Origin: DATKUK01 sp035530655
GTDB lineage: Bacteria > Planctomycetota > Phycisphaerae > UBA1845 > DATKUK01
Length of the DNA stretch: 64,000 nt
NCBI GenBank assembly: GCA_035530655.1
Contig: DATKUK010000108.1
Span: 1-64,000 of the forward strand
Direction: 5' to 3'
Part shown: piece after piece, positions 33,118 through 42,310 of the stretch
Layout of the letters: the number at the start of each line of letters is the position of its first letter
How positions within the stretch are numbered: position 1 is the first letter of the stretch
The notes under the pieces: generated by a model
What the model was told of the DNA's origin: nothing
The model's database searches: none
Seen by the model: the letters and a program-made list of their open reading frames with translations, nothing else
Made by a program: the position numbers and the translations under genes

Positions 33118-36100
33118 ATGTCTAAGAAAGACTTTGCGCATCTTCACTGCCATACGCACTATAGTCTGCTGGACGGGGCGAACCGGATCGGCGACCTGCT
33201 GGCCCGCTGCCGGGAGCTGGGGATGAAGGCCCTGGCGGTGACGGATCACGGGAACCTGTTCGGTGCGATCGATTTTTATACGGCGGCGCTTCGGGCGGGC
33301 GTCAAGCCGATCATCGGGTGCGAGTTCTATGTGGCCCCGGGCGATCGCCGTGAGCGTGAAGCGCGAGGCATGAGCGAGGCCAGCTATCACCTAGTGGTCC
33401 TGGCCAAGAATCGCAAGGGCTATCAGAACCTGCTGAAGCTGGCCAGTACCGCGTACCTCGAGGGGTTCTACTACCGCCCGCGGATCGACCGGCAGGTGCT
33501 CGCCGACCATGCCGAGGGGCTGATCTGCATCAGCGGGCACATGGGCACGGAGCTTGCGGTCCGGATCGTTTCCGGCGACGGCGAGGGCGCGCGCGCGACC
33601 GCGCGATTTTATCGCGATCTTTTGGGTAAGGATAATTTCTACGTCGAGTTGCAGCGGCACGGCCAGCCGGAGCAGGAGCATTTGATCGGCGAGTTGGTGG
33701 TGTTGGCCAACCAGCTCGATCTGAATGTCCTGGCCACCAACGACGTGCATTACCTGACGCAGGATGAGGCGCTGGTCCACGAGGTGATGGTCTGCATCAA
33801 CACGGGCAAGACGCTCCAGGACACCGAGCGAATGAAGATGGAGACCGACCAGTTGTACCTCAAGAGCGCGGCGGAGATGTACGAGCTGTTTCGCGACGTG
33901 CCGGAGGCCTGCGCGAACACGCTGAAGGTGGCGGCCGCATGCAATCTGGATTTGGACTTCACGCAACGGCACGCCCCCGTTTTTCGTCCTCCTTCTGGAA
34001 AGACCGATCGGCAGCACCTTCGCGAACTGGTGTACGAGGGGGCCAAGCGGCGTTATGACGAACTCACGCCCGAACTCGGGGAGCGCATTGAATACGAGTT
34101 GTCGGTCATCGGGTCGAAGGGCCTCGCCAGCTACCTTCTGATTGTGCACGACATTGTGGAATATGCCCGATCGCGCGGGATTCCAGCCGGGGCGCGAGGC
34201 AGCGGGTGCAGCACGGTGGTGGGGTACTGCCTGGGGATTTCGGCGCCGGACCCCTTGCGCTACGAGCTTTACTTCGAGCGGTTCATGGACCCCGAGCGCG
34301 ACGAAATGCCGGACATCGACATCGATGTCTGCCAGAGCGGTCGCGGCGAGGTGATCGAGTACGTGCGGAGCAAGTACGGTCACGTCGCGCAGGTCATCAC
34401 GTTCGGCACTCTCAAGGCCCGCGCAGCCATTCGCGACGTCTGCCGCGTTCTGGCCGTGCCGCTTAGTGAGGCCGATCGTATCGCCAAGATGGTGCCTGCC
34501 ACGGTCAACGTGACGATCGCCAAGGCGTTGGCTCAGGAGCCGGAACTGCGACGGCAGTACGAGCAGGATGAGACGGTGCGTCAGGTGATCGACTATGCCA
34601 AGCGCCTGGAGGGGTTGGCGCGGCATGCCGGGGTGCACGCGGCGGCTGTGGTGGTGGCCGACAAGCCGCTGGAGGAGTTTGCCCCTTTGTACCGGGCGCC
34701 CGACTCGGACGTGGTGGTCACGCAGTATGAGGGCACGGTGGTTGAGAAGGTGGGTCTGCTCAAGATCGACCTGCTGGGCTTGCGGACGCTGAGCACGATC
34801 GAGCGCGCCCGGCAACTCGTCAGGCGGAACCACGGCGTGGAGGTGGAGCTGGACAAGCTGGATCTGGACGACGAGAAGGTCTATGCCCTCTTTGCCAACG
34901 GGGAGACGAAGGGGATCTTTCAGTTCGAGTCGAGCGGCATGCGCGACGTGCTGATGAAGATGAAGCCGAATCGAATTGAGGATCTCATCGCCGCCAACGC
35001 GCTGTATCGTCCGGGCCCGATGGTGAACATCGACGCCTATGTGGCCCGCAAGCACGGCGAGCCGTGGGACCTGCCGCACCCGATCATGAAGGAGGTGCTG
35101 GCGAAAACATACGGCATCATGGTGTACCAGGAACAGGTATCGCGCCTGGTGAACCGGCTGGGTGGGATCGCGCTGAACAAGGCGTTTCGGCTGGTCAGGG
35201 CGATCAGCAAGAAGCGCACGGACATGATCGAGGAACAGCGCGAGGCCTTTATTCAGGGATGCGGGCGGAACAAGGTCAGGCGCGAGCAGGCCGAGGCGAT
35301 CTTCGAGGAGATCCTGCGGTTTGGGGGCTATGCCTTCAACAAGGCGCACTCGACGGGGTACGCCCTGGTGGCCTATCAGACGGCGTATCTAAAGACGTAT
35401 TATCCGCTGGAGTTCATGGCGGCCCTGCTGACGTTCGAGATGGACAACACCGACAAGATCGTCGAGTACATCGCGGAATGTCGGCGGATGGGGATCGCGG
35501 TTCGCCCGCCGGATATCAACAGCTCAGCAGTCGACTTTACGGTGGCGGTTCCGCGTCAGGCGGGGGTGGCGGACGGCGCGGATGCGGAGCAGCCCTGCAT
35601 TTGCTTCGGTCTGGCGGCCGTCAAAGGAGCGGGCCAAAAGGCTGTGGCCGCGATCATCGAGGCGCGGGACGAAGGCGGACCGTTCGAGGACATCTACGAC
35701 TTTTGTGAACGGGTGGACCATAGTGCGGTAAACCGCTCGGCTATCGAGGCGTTGATCAAGTGCGGCGCGTTCGATCGGACCGGGGCGATGCGCCGGGCGC
35801 TGATGGAGGTGCTGGATCAGGCGCTGGCGATGGGGGCACAGGTGCAGCGAGATCGCCGCAGCGGTCAGGGCAACCTGTTCGGCGTGTTTCGCGCGGAGTC
35901 GCCCGTCTCGCGCCAAGCGATTCCCGCGAGCGAGTGGTCGGAATCGCAGATGTTGGCGTACGAAAAGGCTACGTTGGGATTCTACGTGACGGCCCACCCG
36001 CTTTCGCAGCACGCGGACCAGTTGGAGAAGTATACGACGGCTGACACGGTGGACTTGGCCGCCCTGTCGGACGACACCGAGGTGGTGCTCGGAGGGATGA

Positions 36101-36681
36101 TCGCCAAGGCGCGGACCACCGTCACCAAGTCGGGCCGCAACGCCGGGGCGAAGATGGCGTTTGTGACGCTGGAGGATTTGAGGGGATCGGTCGAGGCGGT
36201 GATCTTCCCCGGCGACTTCGAGCGGTATCGGGCCATGATCAAGCCGGAGGTGGTGGTATTTCTTCGCGGGCGGGTGGACAGGCGCCGGGAGGAGCCCAGC
36301 CTTCGGGTTAGCGAGGTTGTCGGCCTGGACGAAGCGGATGAAAGGCTAGCCGCGAGGGTGATGCTGCGGATCAACTGCTCGGTGGTGGACGCCGCCACGC
36401 TTGACGAACTGGGGGCGTTGTGCCGTGCGCACGCCGGCGAGTGCTCGCTGTTTCTGGAAATGAGCACGTCAGACGGTTTTCAGGTGATCATTCGCTGCAA
36501 CGGTCAAGGCGGCGCGATTCTTCCGAATGTGGAGTTTATCGAGCAGGCGGGTCGGCTGCTGGGAGGCCGAGAGCACGTCGTGCTGATGGGTCAGGACAAG
36601 CGCGTACAGCCCGAGGTGAGCCCGCCGGAACCTGTAGAGGCAGAGCCGGAGGATGTAGTCGAGGAGGAGGCGCTGTTGTAG
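33118..36681 (+). CDS. dnaE: DNA polymerase III alpha subunit
   Basis: Replicative polymerase, 1187 residues, normal for the DnaE1 type. PHP domain at the start (FAHLHCHTHYSLLDGANRIG; VTDHGNLFGAIDFY). The palm has two catalytic Asp in EMPDIDIDVCQSGRGE (about residues 400-402) and the third in LKIDLLGLRTLS (about 549); fingers include FGTLKARAAIRDV and HAGVHAAAVVVAD. Helix-hairpin-helix region at about 830-900, and an OB fold at about 985-1080 (EVVLGGMIAKARTTV to AVIFPGDFERYR). ATG at 33118 follows GGGAG 11 bases upstream. The C-terminal tail is acidic. No other replisome gene is nearby. Confidence 0.97.
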   Translation: MSKKDFAHLHCHTHYSLLDGANRIGDLLARCRELGMKALAVTDHGNLFGAIDFYTAALRAGVKPIIGCEFYVAPGDRREREARGMSEASYHLVVLAKNRKGYQNLLKLASTAYLEGFYYRPRIDRQVLADHAEGLICISGHMGTELAVRIVSGDGEGARATARFYRDLLGKDNFYVELQRHGQPEQEHLIGELVVLANQLDLNVLATNDVHYLTQDEALVHEVMVCINTGKTLQDTERMKMETDQLYLKSAAEMYELFRDVPEACANTLKVAAACNLDLDFTQRHAPVFRPPSGKTDRQHLRELVYEGAKRRYDELTPELGERIEYELSVIGSKGLASYLLIVHDIVEYARSRGIPAGARGSGCSTVVGYCLGISAPDPLRYELYFERFMDPERDEMPDIDIDVCQSGRGEVIEYVRSKYGHVAQVITFGTLKARAAIRDVCRVLAVPLSEADRIAKMVPATVNVTIAKALAQEPELRRQYEQDETVRQVIDYAKRLEGLARHAGVHAAAVVVADKPLEEFAPLYRAPDSDVVVTQYEGTVVEKVGLLKIDLLGLRTLSTIERARQLVRRNHGVEVELDKLDLDDEKVYALFANGETKGIFQFESSGMRDVLMKMKPNRIEDLIAANALYRPGPMVNIDAYVARKHGEPWDLPHPIMKEVLAKTYGIMVYQEQVSRLVNRLGGIALNKAFRLVRAISKKRTDMIEEQREAFIQGCGRNKVRREQAEAIFEEILRFGGYAFNKAHSTGYALVAYQTAYLKTYYPLEFMAALLTFEMDNTDKIVEYIAECRRMGIAVRPPDINSSAVDFTVAVPRQAGVADGADAEQPCICFGLAAVKGAGQKAVAAIIEARDEGGPFEDIYDFCERVDHSAVNRSAIEALIKCGAFDRTGAMRRALMEVLDQALAMGAQVQRDRRSGQGNLFGVFRAESPVSRQAIPASEWSESQMLAYEKATLGFYVTAHPLSQHADQLEKYTTADTVDLAALSDDTEVVLGGMIAKARTTVTKSGRNAGAKMAFVTLEDLRGSVEAVIFPGDFERYRAMIKPEVVVFLRGRVDRRREEPSLRVSEVVGLDEADERLAARVMLRINCSVVDAATLDELGALCRAHAGECSLFLEMSTSDGFQVIIRCNGQGGAILPNVEFIEQAGRLLGGREHVVLMGQDKRVQPEVSPPEPVEAEPEDVVEEEALL

Positions 36682-36822
36682 GCTCCGACTCGGTCTCGGC
36701 GTGCGAGAGGTTGTGGCGTGCGCCGACCAGCCGTCACGATGTGGGGCTCGGCGGCGTCTTGAGTTGTGCGCGATTGCAGGTAGTGTCGGGTGTGTGAGAA
36801 GAATTCATCGACGAGACAAACG

Positions 36823-37082
36823 GTGACGTTCGCGACGCCGCTCGTGGGCACACAGTACTGGCGGGCGCCAACGCCGTCGGAAGCGGCACGGCAATGTAGA
36901 GCAGTTGAACCGCGCATTGGGCAAGGACTTCGGCAATTGGGCGCATGTCCGCCCGCCGGCACGTGTGGTTTGTGCACAACCTGGGCGCGTCTGCCGCCGA
37001 GGTGCCTCTGCCGGGTGCGGCGAACATCCTCGATGGGCATAAGACGATTGCTCCGGATGGCTGGGCCGTCCTGGTTCGGTAG
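36823..37082 (+). pseudogene. collapsed GH42-type beta-galactosidase (N- and C-terminal pieces only)
   Basis: From GTG 36823 the frame reads VTFATPLVGTQYWRAPTPSE, like the opening of GH42 beta-galactosidases (V-Q-Y-x-R-P/A-P-T-P), then loses similarity. In another frame, 36945-37082 reads RRHVWFVHNLGASAAEVPLP, then ILDGHKTIAPDGWAVLVR and a stop, which resembles the C-terminal sandwich end of the same family. The whole catalytic barrel, some 600 residues, is missing between them. The pieces are in the right order and on the same strand, so a large internal deletion is likely. The match is by eye and the pieces are short. Confidence 0.45.
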
Positions 37083-37154
37083 TCGGTGTCTTGCTGACAG
37101 GGCGCACGGCGGGGCGGCGTCCGACACGGATCGGCGATTTGAGCCTTTACGGCT

Positions 37155-39716
37155 TTACGATGCCCAGAGAATCAATCCCGGGAGTGCTGCGTCGCCCAGA
37201 TCGGGGTGGTTGGGCAGCACACGAAGCCCGCAGCCTCGCAGTCCGCTGGTCTGGCAGGGGATCCTGCCGACGAACGTGAATTCGCCGTTCGTACCGTTGG
37301 AGCCGGTCGGCTGCATGGGGACGGCCCGGCCTTCGCGGATGTGCCCGGACGCATCGAGTGGACCCTCGAACAACTCGACGGCTACATGCTCTGGGGGAAT
37401 CGGTCCGAGTTCCAGGTCCACCTCGACACCGAGTTGGTCGCCGACCTTCATCGCGTCGCCGTTGCCGAAGCGCACATCGTGTATGCAGATGTCCACCCAG
37501 TGCTTCTCCAAGTGCATTCGCCACTGGGCCAGGGCGCTCGCGCGGGTCAAGTGGTCGGCCTGGAGTTCACGACTGCGCATGGCCGCCGGTAGGTAGCATC
37601 GCTCGGCATACGTGCGGACCATGCGGCTGGTGTTAAAGTACGACCCGTGGGATCTCATGGCCGCCTTCATCTTGGCGATCCAGCCGCGAGGCAATCCGTC
37701 GCTGCCCCGGTCGTAGAAAAGCGGGATGATTTCCTTCTCCAAGAGGTCATACAGGGCGTGCGATTCGACCTCGTCCTGATCGTTGTGATCGGTGTACTCC
37801 TCACCGCGTCCGATGGCCCATCCCACTTCAGGCTGGTAGCCCTCGCACCACCATCCATCGAGGGTGCTCAGGTTAAGTGCACCGTTGGCCGACGCCTTCA
37901 TTCCGCTGGTGCCGCTGGCCTCGAGAGGCCGGCGCGGCGTGTTCATCCAGACGTCGACGCCTTGGACCAGGTAACGCGCCACATTGACGTCGTAGTCTTC
38001 CAGGAACACGACGCGGCGGCGGAACGGCTCTTCACGGGCGTGGTGGATAATCTGGCGAATCAGGTCCTTGCCGCCGCCGTCGCGCGGATGGCTCTTGCCG
38101 GCGAAGATGATCTGGACCGGCCGCTTGGGATGCGACAGGATCGCCGCAAGTCGCTGCATGTCGCGAAAGAGCAAGGTGCTGCGCTTATAGGTGGCGAATC
38201 GTCTGGCGAACCCGATGGTGAGTGCCTCGGGGTCGAGCACCTCGTCGGCCTGGACCACGTCGGTCTGGGGGGCCCCCCGCCGTTGGAGCTGCGCCCGAAG
38301 ACGTCGTCGGGCAAATGCAACCAGGCGCTCCCGCCGCCGTTCGTGTGTTCGCCACATTTCGGTGTCGGGTATCTGGTCCATTCGGCGCCATGCCTTGGGT
38401 TCGTCGGGCTGTCGCGACCAGTTGGGCCCGAGATAGCGGTCGAGCAGACTGGCGGTCTCGTGCGAAATCCAGCTCTGTATGTGTACGCCGTTGGTGATCG
38501 ACGTGATAGGAATTTCCTGCTCCGGCAGTTGCGGCCAGACGTTCTGCCACATCCGCCGCGAGACCACGCCGTGCAGCTTGCTGACGCCGTTGCGGTGCGC
38601 CGCCAGCTTCAGAGCCAACACGGTCATGCAGAAGGGCTCCTGGTCGTTGCCGGGCTTCTCGCGGCCCAGGGCGAGGAACGCGTCTCGGGTCAGCCCCAAC
38701 TGGGGGTAGTACTGTCGGAAATGGTCGTCCATCAACTGCGGGGCGAAGCGGTCGTTCCCGGCCGGCACCGGTGTGTGGGTCGTGAACACGTTGCCCGCCA
38801 CGATGGCCTCCCGGGCCTCGGCAAAGCCTACCTGTTGCTCCTGCATGGTCAGCCGAATCCGCTCGAGGGCGAGAAAGGCTGAATGGCCTTCGTTCATGTG
38901 GCACACCGTCGGCTTAATGCCGACCGCTCGCAGCGCGCGGATACCGCCGATACCCAACACGATCTCCTGGCGGATCCGCATGACCTCATCGCCCCCGTAG
39001 AGTTGGGCGGTGATGGTTCGGTCTTCCCAGCGATTCTCGGACAAGTTGCTGTCGAGCATGTAGACCGGGACACGGCCGACGTGGACGACCCAAACGGCCA
39101 ATTGAACGTTGCGGCCAGGCAGTTCGACCTGCACCTTGGCGGGTTGCCCGTCGGGCGTTCGGGCAAGATCGAAAGGCAGTTGGTAGAAATCGTTTTCCGG
39201 ATAGAGTTCCTGCTGCCAGCCGTCCGCGTTGAGGTACTGACGGAAGTAGCCCTGCCGGTAGAGCAGTCCCACACCGACCAGCGGCAGCCCCAAGTCGCTG
39301 GCCGACTTGATGTGGTCGCCCGCGAGCATGCCCAGCCCGCCCGAGTAGATCGGCAGCGATTCGTGGATGCCGTATTCGGCCGAGAAGTAGGCAATCCGCA
39401 CGTCCTCAGAGTGGCTGGGAAGGTGGCTGTACCATGAGGAGCGCGAGAGGTAGTCTTTGAACTGCTCGCAGACCCGGCCCAAGTGTGCGATGAAGCTTTC
39501 GTCGTCGGCGACGGCGCGGAGCGTGTTCTGATCGATCGCACCGAGCATGCGAACGGGGTTGTGTTGGGTCTGCTCCCACAGCTTGCGATCGAGGCGCTGA
39601 AACAGTTCGATTGCCTCGGGGCACCAGCACCACCACATGTTGCGGCTGAGTTCCTGGAGGGCAAGCAGCTTCTCCGGAAGGGCGGGGGCAACACTGTAGC
39701 TATGAATGGCTTGCAT
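37155..39716 (-). CDS. glgP: alpha-glucan (glycogen) phosphorylase
   Basis: GT35 phosphorylase releasing glucose-1-phosphate from glycogen or maltodextrin; 853 residues. It begins with the N-terminal region found in the short-type alpha-glucan phosphorylases (LQELSRNMWWCWCPEAIELF), then YFSAEYGIHESLPIYSGGLG, VCHMNEGHSAFLALERIR, TTHTPVPAGNDRF and the PLP-lysine motif EASGTSGMKASANGALNLST with Lys at about residue 606. ATG at 39716 follows GAGG. A C-terminal beta extension of about 90 residues (VGDQLGVEVDLELGPIPPEH and on) is characteristic of this subgroup. A glycogen synthase-like gene lies on the same strand beyond the repeat-bounded insert. Confidence 0.95.
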   Translation of the reverse strand: MQAIHSYSVAPALPEKLLALQELSRNMWWCWCPEAIELFQRLDRKLWEQTQHNPVRMLGAIDQNTLRAVADDESFIAHLGRVCEQFKDYLSRSSWYSHLPSHSEDVRIAYFSAEYGIHESLPIYSGGLGMLAGDHIKSASDLGLPLVGVGLLYRQGYFRQYLNADGWQQELYPENDFYQLPFDLARTPDGQPAKVQVELPGRNVQLAVWVVHVGRVPVYMLDSNLSENRWEDRTITAQLYGGDEVMRIRQEIVLGIGGIRALRAVGIKPTVCHMNEGHSAFLALERIRLTMQEQQVGFAEAREAIVAGNVFTTHTPVPAGNDRFAPQLMDDHFRQYYPQLGLTRDAFLALGREKPGNDQEPFCMTVLALKLAAHRNGVSKLHGVVSRRMWQNVWPQLPEQEIPITSITNGVHIQSWISHETASLLDRYLGPNWSRQPDEPKAWRRMDQIPDTEMWRTHERRRERLVAFARRRLRAQLQRRGAPQTDVVQADEVLDPEALTIGFARRFATYKRSTLLFRDMQRLAAILSHPKRPVQIIFAGKSHPRDGGGKDLIRQIIHHAREEPFRRRVVFLEDYDVNVARYLVQGVDVWMNTPRRPLEASGTSGMKASANGALNLSTLDGWWCEGYQPEVGWAIGRGEEYTDHNDQDEVESHALYDLLEKEIIPLFYDRGSDGLPRGWIAKMKAAMRSHGSYFNTSRMVRTYAERCYLPAAMRSRELQADHLTRASALAQWRMHLEKHWVDICIHDVRFGNGDAMKVGDQLGVEVDLELGPIPPEHVAVELFEGPLDASGHIREGRAVPMQPTGSNGTNGEFTFVGRIPCQTSGLRGCGLRVLPNHPDLGDAALPGLILWAS

Positions 39717-40228
39717 ACTACGACCTCATCGCGCGGGGCCGCGTTGGGCCGGCACACACGCCGCTGCCGGCCCTACGTATCAGACGACGCTATCGACGCA
39801 GGAATCGGCAGATTATCGGTGCAAGTTGACCGGCTTTGCTCAAGTCAGGAACACGCTGGCGAACAGGGACGGCTGGCCGGCGGATCGGTGTGACGGTCCG
39901 GTAACGACCTACCCATCAGGTGGCCGACAACTGGAGGTGTCTTGGCAGGGTGGACACGCCCAGTCCCGCGATTTCGGCGAGCTCAGTCGAGCTGCTTGGG
40001 ACGAAGGCCTGTCGAAGACTACCCGCCTTGGGGCTCAAACGCAACGACCTGTCGGTCGGTGTCAGTCCCCCGCGCCAACCGGGGCCGTCTGCCCCATAAT
40101 GCTGATTTAATCCGGACAGGGGCTTCGGACATCGCTTGCAGTACTGCCGACTGTTTGGGTATTCTATCGCAGGTTCGCAAGGCGGTAGCAAATCGCCTGT
40201 GAGAACACATTGCGATGGGGGCTGTGCC
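39717..40228 (+). other. gene-poor region with one degenerate hairpin repeat
   Basis: 512 bases between divergent genes. Open frames here have no start signals and no family resemblance. A CCCCG/CGGGG hairpin at 40068-40084, preceded by GTCAGTC, belongs to the repeat family also found at 18.2-18.6 kb and 42.07 kb. No confident promoter was found; GATGGGGG at 40214-40221 serves the next gene as ribosome binding site. Confidence 0.5.
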
Positions 40229-40795
40229 ATGTTGACCATGATTGCCCAAGGGCTGTCTACCAGTCCCGCCTTGGCTCTGCTTGTGGGTGTTCTGCTGGGT
40301 TTTGCGCTGCTCGGCGCCATAGCTCAAAGCAGCGGTGCGAGGCGACGGCGGCTCTGGTTGCGCTTCGCGTATGGCCTGTTCTGGATCATGTTTCTTGTAA
40401 GCATGATCGACCTGACTGTAGACAGATTTGGCCGCATGTCCGGCGAGGGCTGGGCCTGCGCGGTTATCTTCGTTGCGATTGCCGGCGCGTATCTGCTGCT
40501 GACCAAGTCCGGGCGCAGCGCCCTGGGTTCCGGCGGCCGGCAACCACGTCGGCCTGAACCTTTCACTCGCAAGCTCGGGCGGCTGACGGTTTACGTCGTC
40601 GTGACGACTCTTGTCGTCCTGGTCGTTGGAATATCTCTGTCGAATGCGTTGATTGAGTTGCTCGAGCATCACGCGCCCGACCGGGCCCCGGCCTTAACGG
40701 CGCCGATCATCTTGGGCGTGTTTATCGTTCTGATGTTTGCGACGCTCTACTGCCTGTGGCGTTGGCTGGAAGGGCCGCGCGCCCGGCGCTTGTAG
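40229..40795 (+). CDS. orphan multi-span membrane protein
   Basis: A 188-residue hydrophobic protein with about four spans: ALALLVGVLLGFALLGAIA (residues 13-31), LFWIMFLVSMIDLTV, WACAVIFVAIAGAYLLL, and after an Arg/Pro-rich loop two more hydrophobic stretches (LTVYVVVTTLVVLVVGISL; IILGVFIVLMFATLYCLWRW). There is no recognisable family. ATG at 40229 follows a G-rich site. Base composition is a little lower in G+C than the surrounding glycogen genes, and the gene lies in a repeat-rich insert between glgP and the glycogen synthase-like gene, both suggesting an accessory origin. Confidence 0.7.
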   Translation: MLTMIAQGLSTSPALALLVGVLLGFALLGAIAQSSGARRRRLWLRFAYGLFWIMFLVSMIDLTVDRFGRMSGEGWACAVIFVAIAGAYLLLTKSGRSALGSGGRQPRRPEPFTRKLGRLTVYVVVTTLVVLVVGISLSNALIELLEHHAPDRAPALTAPIILGVFIVLMFATLYCLWRWLEGPRARRL

Positions 40796-40803
40796 TAATG
40801 TAG

Positions 40804-40859
40804 GGTGGGTCGTCGACCCACCACATCCGTTGGGTGCCCCACCTCGTGCCGAGGCGGGG
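40804..40859. repeat. two adjacent hairpins ahead of the second orphan membrane gene
   Basis: GGTGGGTCG at 40804-40812 and CGACCCACC at 40814-40822 form a perfect 9-bp inverted repeat with a 1-base centre. CCCCACCTCG at 40837-40846 and CGAGGCGGGG at 40850-40859 form a second hairpin with one mismatch. GGACGTAGGGTGG follows at 40874-40886 and reappears inverted at 42298-42310. Confidence 0.7.
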
Positions 40860-40906
40860 GACGAATTCGCGGAGGACGTAGGGTGGTCGATCGCGAGGGA
40901 CAACAC

Positions 40907-41947
40907 ATGAACAACTGTGATGAGGCCGGCGCCGAAGCATCACCCTCGAAGCAAAATGCTCAATCCCCACGCGGTGGGTCCGTGGAACGTGGCGATTCGC
41001 GGCTGAGGTTCCTTTCCAAGCTTCTGTTCGGCGTCGTGAGCCTGACTGGACTCGGCTTGATCTTCCCTGGCATGTTCTTGGCGTTCTCGGCGCCGCTGGC
41101 CACCTTGGATCTGCTACTGTGGACGGGGGTGGGGTTCTTTGCTGGTTCGTGGGCATGTTTTATCTGCACGTCCTACCGCTGGTCCAGACGGCCCGCGAGG
41201 GGGACGGATGTCGTGCGGGTTCTGTGCTGTGCGCTGCTCGGCGCCGGCGTGGGGGCCGCCTACTCCGCCTCTCCTTTCAATCCGACAGACGAACTTATTC
41301 TTGAGCAGTACCCGTGGCTGGTTTGGGTAACCGCGGCGGTGCTGGCTATCGGCGGCGCGGGGCTTGTCATCACAATGGTCGCGGGGCGCCGCAGCGTAAG
41401 CTCAGCCCCCACGCCGGCACGCCCGATTCGGGTATCTACGAGGTCTGCCATGTCTGACGTCCGTCGGTGGGCGATCCCTACATTGTTGTTTCTGGCTTAC
41501 ATGTGGCTGGAGACACACGTGCTGCTGGACTGGCTGCGGGATACGATAGCCGGGTCAGCGGCCAGTTGGATCATTTTGGGCGTGCCGCTGCTCTTGCGAT
41601 GGTGGCACAATGGGCGTGTTGGCTGTGCGGATAGGACAGGTCTGCTGGAGTGGGGAACGTACGCTTGTTTCGGGGCCATTGTGTGGGGTGCATACGTCTA
41701 TACGCTTGTTGTAGACCCCGCGGATTGGGCAAGGGAATGCGTCAGCGTGTGGGTTGCCGCGAACGAGGGACTCAACTTCGCGTTTGGCAATACGTTGGCC
41801 CTTTTCACCTACGTAAATGAAATGAACAGGTACCACGGTCGCAGACGCATGCTGAGATTCCCTCGTCTGCTTTTTTGGATTGCGTTTGGTATCATGGTGT
41901 CCTATGCGACAGCCGGTACTTGGTGGTTAGCGCTTGCCTTCGGCTAG
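40907..41947 (+). CDS. orphan multi-span membrane protein
   Basis: A 346-residue protein starting at ATG 40907 after GAGGGA (6-base spacing). A polar N-terminus of about 40 residues precedes six to eight spans, for example LFGVVSLTGLGLIFPGMFLA, LLLWTGVGFFAGSWACFI, LCCALLGAGVGAAYSA, WLVWVTAAVLAIGGAGLVIT and LFWIAFGIMVSYATAGTWWL. No known family or conserved polar motif was recognised. Third-position G+C looks lower than in neighbours. The gene is enclosed by hairpin clusters and a 13-bp inverted repeat pair, so a repeat-associated insertion is plausible. Confidence 0.7.
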   Translation: MNNCDEAGAEASPSKQNAQSPRGGSVERGDSRLRFLSKLLFGVVSLTGLGLIFPGMFLAFSAPLATLDLLLWTGVGFFAGSWACFICTSYRWSRRPARGTDVVRVLCCALLGAGVGAAYSASPFNPTDELILEQYPWLVWVTAAVLAIGGAGLVITMVAGRRSVSSAPTPARPIRVSTRSAMSDVRRWAIPTLLFLAYMWLETHVLLDWLRDTIAGSAASWIILGVPLLLRWWHNGRVGCADRTGLLEWGTYACFGAIVWGAYVYTLVVDPADWARECVSVWVAANEGLNFAFGNTLALFTYVNEMNRYHGRRRMLRFPRLLFWIAFGIMVSYATAGTWWLALAFG

Positions 41948-42014
41948 CTTGGCGCGTATTGGTCGGCGAAAGCTGGCTGGTTCGAGGTGGGGGACGGATT
42001 GGCGGACAGGGTAC

Positions 42015-42310
42015 GGCGGGCTCCACCCGCCTTCGAGCTGGGCGGATATGATAGTCGACATCAGTCCCCCGCTGCTGGAAGCAACGGGGCACCCGCGAAA
42101 TACGATACGTCAAGGCGGATCGCACCCGCCCTACGTCATCCGAGAAGTCGTTACCCACAAAAAACATGCCGGCGCCCGCCGCGGCGGACTTCGGCATGCC
42201 ACCCGAAAATCCATTCCCCACCGTTCGCTTCGCGAACAATGGGGCACCCGCCGCGCCCACGAGCCACGTTAAATATCAGATGTGGTGGGTTGATAATCCA
42301 CCCTACGTCC
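42015..42310. repeat. dense array of six short hairpins
   Basis: Six hairpins lie within 300 bases. They are GGCGGG/CCCGCC at 42015-42031; CCCCG/CGGGG at 42067-42089 (with CAGTC before and CACCCG after); GGCGG/CCGCC at 42114-42130; CATGCCG/CGGCATG at 42165-42198 (then CCACCCG); CCCCA+GTTCGC with GCGAAC+TGGGG at 42216-42244 (then CACCCG); and GGTGGGTT with AATCCACC at 42284-42301. The last runs into CCACCCTACGTCC (42298-42310). The stretch 41948-42337 holds no gene that I can support. Confidence 0.75.

Noticed and set aside
33391..35349. Long minus-strand open frame (about 650 codons) opposite dnaE
   Set aside because: Antisense shadow of a well-conserved polymerase gene; the translation has no family resemblance.
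36591..37127. Minus-strand open frame in the dnaE-glgP gap
   Set aside because: Ser/Arg/His-rich with no family match; the plus-strand beta-galactosidase fragments explain the region better.
39916..40320. Minus-strand open frame between glgP and the first orphan membrane gene
   Set aside because: Overlaps the start of a better supported plus-strand gene and a hairpin repeat; no start signal or known domain.
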